Shown here: positions 24,514-31,940 of the stretch, one piece after another
How positions within the stretch are numbered: the stretch's first letter is position 1
How the letters are laid out: every line of letters starts with the position of its first letter
Assembly (NCBI GenBank): GCA_900100595.1
Contig: FMUA01000019.1
Location: 1 to 52,986 of the forward strand
Length of the DNA stretch: 52,986 nt
Direction of reading: 5' to 3'
DNA from: Ruminococcaceae bacterium P7
GTDB taxonomy: Bacteria; Bacillota; Clostridia; Oscillospirales; Acutalibacteraceae
The notes under the pieces: model-generated
Told to the model about the DNA's origin: nothing
What the model saw: the letters and a program-made list of their open reading frames with translations, nothing else
The model's database searches: none
Position numbers and translations under genes: made by a program

Positions 24514-25731
24514 ATGTCACAACGTGAAATACTCACAAACGGCAGCGCATTTAAGCGCACAGACGGTCGCTGGTGCGGCGTTGTCTGGTACAAAGACGAG
24601 CACGGCGAACGCAAACGCAAGAGCTTTTCCGGCACCACGAAAGCGGAAGTCAACAAGAAAATGAAAAAGTATATCGTGGAGTTTAACGAAGATAAAAACG
24701 ATTCGGTTGAGTCTTTGAAAACTTTAGAGGATAGTTTACAGAATTGGTTACAGGTTTTCAAGTTCCCGGCAGTGGAACGGACGACCTACGACAGAGCGGA
24801 GTCGATAGCGAAAAACCAGATCTATCCTCGACTTGGCAAGAAGGTCGTCGGTGATATCACAGCCGCAGATATCAAAAAGCTGCTCAACTATTGGATGACC
24901 GAGGACTACGCTTACACGACGGTCAAGAAGGTTTACACGCTTCTCAACGAGTATTTTCGGTACCTTTATCAGCAGGAAATCATCACAAAAAACCCGATGG
25001 CGAACGTGGAAATGCTCAAGAAAGCCAACTTCATGTCAGCCCAAGGGAAAGAAAATCTCCCTCCGACGGAGACCATCACAGTCTTTTCAGAGGAAGATAT
25101 TGAAAAGTTCAAGGCGGAAGCGTTCAGTGTGTTCGGCAACGGCAAGAGAAAATATCAGCAGGCGGCAGCGTATATTCTGATGTTGAACACAGGATTGAGA
25201 ACAGGTGAAGCCCTCGGTTTACTCAACTCCGACATCGACTTAGAGAACCGTGTCATGCATGTTCAGCGTGGCGTAAAAGAGGTTTCCAAACGCGAAGGCG
25301 TCACCGAAAAGAGCGGGCGAGAGGTGATCGTCGGCAAACTCAAGAGCGCAACAAGCAAGCGCGACGTCCCACTTAACGATACTGCAATAGAGATGATCAA
25401 AGACCTCCGCAAAGAATTCTACTTCGGCGAGGACAGCCCACTCATTCCTGACGAGCACGGAGAAGTCACCCGACCGGTCAACTTCCGCAAACGCTTCTAC
25501 AGGATCCTCACCGCCGCCGGCATAGAAACAAAAGGTCTCCACAGTCTCCGCCACACCTTCGCAACCCGATTGATCAACGGAGTCAGGGACAAAAACGGCA
25601 ACATCAAATCCCTCACCCCCAAACAAGTAGCCGACCTCCTCGGCCACACCACCTCAGAAATCACCGAACTCTACTACGTCAAGAGAGATATGAAAATGCT
25701 CAATGGGATTACGGATGGGTTTGAGTTGTAA
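24514..25731 (+). CDS. Tyrosine integrase of the small module in unit C
   Basis: A 405-residue integrase: arm-binding domain (GRWCGVVWYKDEHGERKRKS), core-binding domain (about 70-170), and catalytic domain with TGLRTGEALGL, HSLRHTFATRL and LLGHTTSEIT...YYVKRD (Tyr). All catalytic residues present. It is similar to the integrase at 39584 but not to the tRNA-Trp one, so it marks a second element nested in unit C. ATG at 24514 is preceded by GGGAGTG and the shared promoter motif. Confidence 0.93.
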   Translation: MSQREILTNGSAFKRTDGRWCGVVWYKDEHGERKRKSFSGTTKAEVNKKMKKYIVEFNEDKNDSVESLKTLEDSLQNWLQVFKFPAVERTTYDRAESIAKNQIYPRLGKKVVGDITAADIKKLLNYWMTEDYAYTTVKKVYTLLNEYFRYLYQQEIITKNPMANVEMLKKANFMSAQGKENLPPTETITVFSEEDIEKFKAEAFSVFGNGKRKYQQAAAYILMLNTGLRTGEALGLLNSDIDLENRVMHVQRGVKEVSKREGVTEKSGREVIVGKLKSATSKRDVPLNDTAIEMIKDLRKEFYFGEDSPLIPDEHGEVTRPVNFRKRFYRILTAAGIETKGLHSLRHTFATRLINGVRDKNGNIKSLTPKQVADLLGHTTSEITELYYVKRDMKMLNGITDGFEL

Positions 25732-25891
25732 GAAACAAAGCGAACTTTCCTCCCAGTGCTCAAATTGTTCAGTTTTTTTGATAAAACATTGCAACAATTT
25801 TTCAGTGGTGTGAACAAAAATAGCATTGGACTACTGTACAAATGAGCTTAAAATGAAAGATGTTTAGTTTGAAATAGCTTAGGGAGGCGTG

Positions 25892-26011
25892 ATGTTCGTC
25901 AAGAAAATCTGCGACGGTTTGGAGATAACCGTCTGCCAATTCTTTGACAGCCCGCTATTTGATGAAACTGAACAGGAGATAAAATATAATGAGCGTGTAA
26001 GCGGGAGTTAG
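25892..26011 (+). pseudogene. C-terminal remnant of an XRE regulator
   Basis: Thirty-nine codons beginning after GGGAGGCGTG read FVKKICDGLEITVCQFFDSP then LFDETEQEIK, the end of a small XRE protein whose HTH is lost. It resembles the remnant at 7406. Nothing else is supportable in 25732-26071. Confidence 0.45.
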
Positions 26012-26071
26012 TTATTTATCCGGTGAGCATCAAATGCTCAACAGCATCGCAGATGAGTTTAAGTAATAATA

Positions 26072-26100
26072 TATGCCGCCCGTTCAATATGGGCGGCATA
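26072..26100. terminator. Bidirectional terminator at the end of the type III operon
   Basis: TATGCCGCCC and GGGCGGCATA form a perfect 10-bp stem. It lies between the XRE remnant and the last gene of the reverse-strand operon. Confidence 0.8.
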
Positions 26101-26108
26101 ATAAGTCT

Positions 26109-26774
26109 TTATTCGAAAAGAGATTTTTGATCCGGATATTGTTTTAACAAGATACGCATGATTCTATCATTGATCAAAGTGTATGTTGTTTTATGGCTTT
26201 CTAAAGTGTGTTTGCTAAATTGTTGAATGGTTTCGTCTGCTAATGATGAAAGTAAACGTAGGCGCAGCCTTTGCGCTTCGTTGAAATTTGAATTATTTTG
26301 AATATAAGATAGTATTATGATTTTTTCAGAACCGTTTTTTAATAAATTCAGCCAGTGCAATATATCTTCTGTTGAGTCCAAATAGGTTTCTGAGTTAATA
26401 TCATCTTTTCTATCTCCATAAAGCAAGACAGCAGCAAGTTGTTGATCGAATGATAAAAGATCGTTATCAATATTTAGTTTTGTACACACATCATCAATAA
26501 TGATGATAATATCATTAAGTAACTGACTATGAGAATTTGTTATGGATCTATACTGCTTATTCATTTTCTTTTCGTTTGTAATATTATTGCCAAAGTCAAA
26601 AAGAATACCCGCAATATTTGAAGCTAACAGACTGTAACTAATATTTGCTAAAATTTCAGTTCCTTTATCGCCGCGTCCACTGACCTTGGGTATTAGCAGA
26701 AAAGCACACACCAAAAAAATAACAAGATATATCACTACTGGGACGCTGAAATATTCTCTGAAAAACTTTTTCAT
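26109..26774 (-). CDS. Membrane-anchored accessory protein of the type III locus
   Basis: A 221-residue protein with one or two N-terminal membrane segments (about 11-30, VPVVIYLVIFLVCAFLLIP; and a weaker one near 45-60) and a long helical cytosolic part. No catalytic motif recognised. It is the seventh and last gene of the operon, 9 bp after the HEPN-like gene. A membrane effector in an abortive response is one possibility; the sequence alone does not show it. Confidence 0.65.
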   Translation of the reverse strand: MKKFFREYFSVPVVIYLVIFLVCAFLLIPKVSGRGDKGTEILANISYSLLASNIAGILFDFGNNITNEKKMNKQYRSITNSHSQLLNDIIIIIDDVCTKLNIDNDLLSFDQQLAAVLLYGDRKDDINSETYLDSTEDILHWLNLLKNGSEKIIILSYIQNNSNFNEAQRLRLRLLSSLADETIQQFSKHTLESHKTTYTLINDRIMRILLKQYPDQKSLFE

Positions 26775-26783
26775 TGAAAGCCC

Positions 26784-27623
26784 TCATTTTACCGATATAA
26801 TCATTCTGATAAATACTCCTGTTTGATACATGATAAATTCTAAAAGCTTTTCATCTATTGCATCATTGTGCTTAACATACTTATCATTTATATTTTTGTA
26901 TGTATTAAGTAATGTTTGTAACAAGCCACAGAATTCGGGATTAACACCATTTTGACCCAACTGGTTACAGAGTTTTGCTTTATTCGTTTCGAGATTCTTT
27001 CCATTTCCCAAATACTCTTGTAAAAAAGTCTCTAACGCCTTTCTGAAATTATCCGCTGTGTCACGAATATACTGACCGTCAGCGTATTGTTTCAAAGCAA
27101 TGCAAAACGTTTTTCTGGCTTGCGGATAATCTTTTAACCATTCTAACGGTTCTGATACCAACGCGTCATCAAGCTCTTTTGCTCCTTTAGGAAAGACGAA
27201 AAATTCATCATCAACTTTCATTACTTCATATGGTATTCGAGACTCTTCCAATTTTCCAGTCAGCAAGTTTCTCATAAAAACTCTGTCGCATCTATTTCCG
27301 TTTTTGGCAGGAAGACTGTTTGCCAATGAAACATAGTATAGTAAGAAGTCAGAAAAAACATAAGAGTGATCTCTTAATATATTGACGCAATCCGAGAATC
27401 TTTCTGTGCTATGTGAGCGATATGAATCACCTAATAGGTTTGAATGAAGTTCAGAACCTGTTAGATTGCAAAAATCAAAGTATTCTCTTGCACTCATAAA
27501 AAAGTACGTATCGTACCCGCTATCGGGAGTAATGACATTAAATATGATTGTTTTTAAATACTTGAATTTTTCTTCATCATTAAATCCAATCCCTAATTTC
27601 TCTCTATAATCAATAAAGTTCAT
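26784..27623 (-). CDS. Abortive-infection-like protein with C-terminal HEPN-like helices
   Basis: A 279-residue protein. The C-terminal 110 residues (DTADNFRKALETFLQEYLG ... NTYKNINDKYVKHNDAIDEK) look like an Abi/HEPN helical domain in which the Arg of the R-x4-6-H motif is not evident (KYVKHND). The N-terminal part has no known motif. ATG at 27623 follows GGAGG; sequence upstream of it overlaps mod and is not the start. It begins 8 bp after mod. Confidence 0.65.
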   Translation of the reverse strand: MNFIDYREKLGIGFNDEEKFKYLKTIIFNVITPDSGYDTYFFMSAREYFDFCNLTGSELHSNLLGDSYRSHSTERFSDCVNILRDHSYVFSDFLLYYVSLANSLPAKNGNRCDRVFMRNLLTGKLEESRIPYEVMKVDDEFFVFPKGAKELDDALVSEPLEWLKDYPQARKTFCIALKQYADGQYIRDTADNFRKALETFLQEYLGNGKNLETNKAKLCNQLGQNGVNPEFCGLLQTLLNTYKNINDKYVKHNDAIDEKLLEFIMYQTGVFIRMIISVK

Positions 27624-27631
27624 ACAACCTC

Positions 27632-29515
27632 CTATTCGATACTCCACACCGTTTCGTCTCCGCATATGTTGCGGATTTTCAGGCGAAGCGGTTTTTTCTC
27701 GGATTTGATGGAGCCGTCCCAGAAGGATTTTGTTTTTTCGCCGTTGAGGATAACAAAGCTGTTTTTGTCTATCTTTATCTCGGAGGAAGAATGCCACTCG
27801 CCCTCGTTGCTTTCGCAGTCAAGGCTAAGATATTCAATCATTTCAAGACCTTCGTTACTGATCTGAATCGGCTTGAAAGTTTTCTTTTTGTCATTCAGCG
27901 AACACTTGTTGTTATATTCAAGAATCTTGGCGGTCACTCTGTCGCTCATAAAGCGGTTGATTGTGACAACGTATTTATTTATCAAATCGTCGCTTGTTTC
28001 TGCAACGCTGAACTCGGCGTAATCCTCAATAACAACATCATCCAAAATCGTTTTTAAATCTCTCAATTCAATTTCAACAATAGTGCTATCATCTTCGTCA
28101 ATAAACTGCTTGATTTCTTCCTCGCTTGTTATGTCAACATAGTAGACGATGACTTTCTTTGTGTTTGGTGGAAGGTCCGGTATCGCTTCGTGGATAATGC
28201 GCTGCATGGTGACTTTATCAAGCAGCTTTGAAGTGCTGTCCATCAGGTTAGGAATATAGACAGGGATTGTACCATTCTTTGTATCGGTTATCGTCCCCTC
28301 CCAGAATGAATCTAGTGCGTCCTCATTCTTTAATCCCGGAATCAGGGACTTTATCTTGTCCATGGTCTGGACAGGATTACGATAGAGTTGTACGCCGTCT
28401 TTGATTTCATATACATCAAACGAAGCACCGTCAGCCGATAATCTGTCGCGCATAGTTTGAATGGAATTCAAGCCAATGTCACAAGTAATAAATCTCCTGT
28501 TGAGCTTGCTTGCAACGGCAGCAGTTACACCGCTACCACCAAAGAAATCAGCAACTACCATGTTTTCGTTTGAAGATGCCTTAATGATTCGTTCAAGAAG
28601 AACTTCTGGTTTTTGAGTTGAATAATCTAATGACTCTTTTGCCGAATTGTTGATTTTATCTATATCCCAAACATCATCAACAACAACACCATCTTTTATC
28701 GCTTCATCAAGATATCTTTTTACTCTTTTCCCATTTCCAGCATCAGAAAGAACATATCTTCTTCCGTTTTCGTCGGTTAGTGGCTTTTGCTTTCTTTTCT
28801 TAATATATTCTTCTTCTGATTCCCACTGTTCAAAAAACGAATTAAAACTTGTACCTTCATCATCTTGGCAGTAGTAAAGAATGGTGTCATGCCTTTTCTC
28901 AAAACTCACTTTTAACTTTTTGTTCCATCCAGAATAATGCCAAATAATATCGTTTCTAAAGTTATCCTCTCCAAATATTTCATCCATCAGCACCTTCATA
29001 TAATGAACAATATGCCAATCAAGATGAACATAAATAGACGCTGTTTCGCTCATAATGGATTTGATTGCCAAAAGATTTTCATACATCCAGTTGAGATACT
29101 TTTCCTTATTCCAAACGTCACCGTACATCTTTTCTTCAAAGGCACGGAGTTCCTCGGAATCTATCTCCTGTTCTGCTTGAGCGATAGCCTCGGCAACTTT
29201 GGGATTGCGACGCAAATAAATCTTTTTGGCGTAGTCTGCGCCGCTGGCAAAAGGCGGGTCAATGTAAACAAGATCGACCTGAATATTGTGTTCTTTCAAA
29301 TAAGCACAAGTGGTAATGCACTCTCCGCGAAAAACCATGTTATTTTCCGTGTTGTCGCCGACAGATTCCAGCTTTTCAACCTCGTACAACGGCATACCGC
29401 GTTGCAAGGTCATTGATGTATCATCAACGCCCTTATATTTCAATACTCTGTTAAAATTCAAAACAGCCTGTCCTTCAATCGGCTCGGGCACAAAAGGCAC
29501 ATATTTAATAGGCAC
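27632..29515 (-). CDS. mod: Type III restriction-modification methyltransferase (Mod)
   Basis: A 627-residue beta-class adenine methyltransferase: catalytic DPPF (86-89) precedes the SAM motif FGGSG (325-329), with the recognition region between about 180 and 290 and a long C-terminal part. Mod gives specificity and methylation on one strand and is needed with Res for cleavage. It lies five genes after res, separated by three accessory genes, whereas mod and res are normally adjacent with mod first. No simple-sequence repeats suggesting phase variation were seen. Confidence 0.93.
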   Translation of the reverse strand: MPIKYVPFVPEPIEGQAVLNFNRVLKYKGVDDTSMTLQRGMPLYEVEKLESVGDNTENNMVFRGECITTCAYLKEHNIQVDLVYIDPPFASGADYAKKIYLRRNPKVAEAIAQAEQEIDSEELRAFEEKMYGDVWNKEKYLNWMYENLLAIKSIMSETASIYVHLDWHIVHYMKVLMDEIFGEDNFRNDIIWHYSGWNKKLKVSFEKRHDTILYYCQDDEGTSFNSFFEQWESEEEYIKKRKQKPLTDENGRRYVLSDAGNGKRVKRYLDEAIKDGVVVDDVWDIDKINNSAKESLDYSTQKPEVLLERIIKASSNENMVVADFFGGSGVTAAVASKLNRRFITCDIGLNSIQTMRDRLSADGASFDVYEIKDGVQLYRNPVQTMDKIKSLIPGLKNEDALDSFWEGTITDTKNGTIPVYIPNLMDSTSKLLDKVTMQRIIHEAIPDLPPNTKKVIVYYVDITSEEEIKQFIDEDDSTIVEIELRDLKTILDDVVIEDYAEFSVAETSDDLINKYVVTINRFMSDRVTAKILEYNNKCSLNDKKKTFKPIQISNEGLEMIEYLSLDCESNEGEWHSSSEIKIDKNSFVILNGEKTKSFWDGSIKSEKKPLRLKIRNICGDETVWSIE

Positions 29516-29542
29516 TTAACTCATCCTCCGCTTTTACATATC

Positions 29543-30889
29543 TTAAATCGGTAAATCATCATCTACATCATCTTGCTCCGAAGAATCCTCAAGAACCGAT
29601 TCATCAAACTTAAATCGAGAATATTTTGAAAAATCAAAATCACTACCTAAAACGCTAATTGTATTTTTTACAATTTTTGTATTGGCGCTATAACTATAAC
29701 CTCGATTATAGATTTGATTGTTCGTGTTTGAAACTTCGATTAGGCGAATAATTTGATCGTGAGTCATTTGGGATAAAACCGGTTCTATCATATTATCGAA
29801 TCTGCTATCCGCCATATTAAATGAACAGCTGTTACCATATAGAACTATAAAAAGGTCAATTAATGCTGCTAATTCGCCATTCGCTTCGTAATGCTTTTTT
29901 ATATACGGAATAGCTTTTGAATATATATTGGATTTGTGTTCAATTAAATCAGCAATGTGTTGTTGGAGACTATCATATTTAAACCAAGAAATAGCTCTAT
30001 TGGTGCCATCTTTATCAATTTGATTGTTTATTTTAATTTTGCAATCCTCACCTAAACACTTGAAAATATATGGATTCTTTGATAAAAATATTATCAATTG
30101 TTGAATACAATCTTCATCAAAATCCACTGTATAGTATGATTCATTTTGCTTGATTTCCGTTTCTATTAATGAATTCAACGTGGAATCGTTTACAAGTATT
30201 TCTAACGCGTACCGATTAATTAAGCGATTCTTTTTACAATTTTCATCATCAGCTAACTTAAAACAGAATTTCCACAGTTTCTTAAAGGTCTTTATTTTCA
30301 TACTCTGCGGCATTCTATTGTAGTATCTATTGTTTAAATATGTCTCCAATTCTTTACGGTTATTTTTATATAAATCGATTTTGCCATCGAGATCATCCGT
30401 GAGCAACGCAAATACTTCTTTTAAGAAAATTGGTGGTTTTACTAAAATATCTTTAAGCGTGTTTTTAATACACGCAATAACACTTTCAGATGAAGGTGAA
30501 AGCAACTCATAGTCATCATTTAACGCAGGATGAGCCGAAAAATTACGATAATCATATAAATGATTCAAGTGGGTGTATGCTTCTATGTCAAGAAGATTAG
30601 TTCTATCGCGAACTTTATCAATCAATTCTTTTTCCCAAGCTGATTTTGAATACTGTGTATTATCTTTTCTAATGGCTTCTACTTCTTTAAGAATATTTTT
30701 AGCATTACCATCATTATACATATCCCTTAACTCTTCCAGTTTATAAAGGATATCACAAATGGCTATCGAATATAGCATAACTATAGCAGATCGATAATTG
30801 CCATTAGCATAGGAACTAAGAACTTCCTTAAAATATTCTCTGGTTCTTGAAAAATAAATATCATCTGCTTCACGAATCATTATTGTCAT
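29543..30889 (-). CDS. HEPN-domain protein inserted between res and mod
   Basis: A 448-residue protein. Residues 1-130 form a HEPN-like helical domain (YANGNYRSAIVMLYSIAICD) with R-N-F-S-A-H at 115-120, the R-x4-H active-site pattern of HEPN ribonucleases, followed by Pro. The remaining 300 residues are helical with an acidic C-terminus (SSEQDDVDDDLPI). HEPN enzymes cut RNA in many toxin and phage-defence systems. Its start touches the stop of the DUF2513 gene (TAAATG). An RNase effector armed by Res/Mod is inferred from context. Confidence 0.75.
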   Translation of the reverse strand: MTIMIREADDIYFSRTREYFKEVLSSYANGNYRSAIVMLYSIAICDILYKLEELRDMYNDGNAKNILKEVEAIRKDNTQYSKSAWEKELIDKVRDRTNLLDIEAYTHLNHLYDYRNFSAHPALNDDYELLSPSSESVIACIKNTLKDILVKPPIFLKEVFALLTDDLDGKIDLYKNNRKELETYLNNRYYNRMPQSMKIKTFKKLWKFCFKLADDENCKKNRLINRYALEILVNDSTLNSLIETEIKQNESYYTVDFDEDCIQQLIIFLSKNPYIFKCLGEDCKIKINNQIDKDGTNRAISWFKYDSLQQHIADLIEHKSNIYSKAIPYIKKHYEANGELAALIDLFIVLYGNSCSFNMADSRFDNMIEPVLSQMTHDQIIRLIEVSNTNNQIYNRGYSYSANTKIVKNTISVLGSDFDFSKYSRFKFDESVLEDSSEQDDVDDDLPI

Positions 30890-31288
30890 TTACGGTTGTC
30901 CTCCGTTATTAAGATATGCTGTTACAGCCCCTTCGGTTGCCGCTGATATAACCGTTGTAGAAACAGTTTTAATAGTGTCAATTATCATTGGTAACCCTTT
31001 TTCCTTAATTATTTTCTTGGTTCTTTTCCAAAACGTATTATCGCGTATCTTGTCTAAATAGTCATATCCTGCGTTAGTCAGATTGCCAACCATACAACCA
31101 CAATTACTCATTGTAGAACAATCTTCAAATTTCTGTATTAATCCGGCTTGAGAAATAAGTTTGCAATGCTCGTAAATCACATTGTTGTCATAACCATCCA
31201 TGCTTACCGCAATCAAACCCGACCCCGGTTGGTATTTACTTTCAATATAAAACAATATTGTCCTTACTAAATCCATATCACGTTTCAT
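30890..31288 (-). CDS. DUF2513-family protein
   Basis: A 132-residue protein starting MKRDMDLVRTILFYIESKY and containing GLIQKFEDC, LTNAGYDYLDKIRDNTFW, the winged-helix-like core and 'D-x-x-W' end of DUF2513. The C-terminal IKTVSTTVISAATEGAVTAY is longer and more hydrophobic than the usual family tail. DUF2513 genes often occur in phages and defence loci with no fixed role. Here it sits 13 bp from the gene before and 0 bp from the HEPN gene. Confidence 0.75.
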   Translation of the reverse strand: MKRDMDLVRTILFYIESKYQPGSGLIAVSMDGYDNNVIYEHCKLISQAGLIQKFEDCSTMSNCGCMVGNLTNAGYDYLDKIRDNTFWKRTKKIIKEKGLPMIIDTIKTVSTTVISAATEGAVTAYLNNGGQP

Positions 31289-31301
31289 AATCTAAACATC
31301 C

Positions 31302-31928
31302 TTATATAAAATCCTGTAAATATTCTTGAAATGAACTTACATTTTTCTGTAATAAAGTGAGTTCCTTTTGTAATGATTTTAAGTCAATCGATATTTCTTT
31401 TTCGTTTCGTTGGATATATACTTTGCAATTAATTAAATCAAGTATATACGGATGCTGGTTTCTTCTTTCCGTTAATGCTGAGATCAACTTTTGATTAGAG
31501 GTTTTGTCTATAAAGTTAAAGCCGCCAACACCCCTGTTTTTTATTATTACCTTAGCATTGTGTTCATCAAGATGTTCAATTGTGTTTCCTGCTTGTTTTG
31601 AAGATAAAACAGGAAAAGCGCTGTCGCTAAATTGATAATTTGTTCTATTCTGCTCTTTTCTTTTCTTCATATTATCATTATCATTATCTTTTCCATTTAT
31701 CACAAAACGACTGCTTATTTGCCTGATTGAATAGAATAAATGGTCTAAATAATAATGATAATACTGTGCTTGTTGCTTTAATTCATCAATATCAGCAGGT
31801 CGATTGAATAGCTTTTCAATTGATTTTAGTGAACTGAATATTTGAAAATCCAAATAATATGTTGTTTCCCATTCATATGGCTGATCATCAACCGTTCCCA
31901 CATATACCCCGCTTGTATCCAATGGCAT
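31302..31928 (-). CDS. Unknown accessory protein of the type III locus
   Basis: A 208-residue protein I do not recognise. It has an aromatic helical segment (QAQYYHYYLDHLFYSIRQIS), a middle Lys/Asn-rich linker and a C-terminal coiled coil (LKSLQKELTLLQKNVSSF). It starts 12 bp after res. An adaptor between Res and the HEPN or membrane gene is possible. Confidence 0.6.
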   Translation of the reverse strand: MPLDTSGVYVGTVDDQPYEWETTYYLDFQIFSSLKSIEKLFNRPADIDELKQQAQYYHYYLDHLFYSIRQISSRFVINGKDNDNDNMKKRKEQNRTNYQFSDSAFPVLSSKQAGNTIEHLDEHNAKVIIKNRGVGGFNFIDKTSNQKLISALTERRNQHPYILDLINCKVYIQRNEKEISIDLKSLQKELTLLQKNVSSFQEYLQDFI

Positions 31929-31940
31929 ATTTGCTCCTTA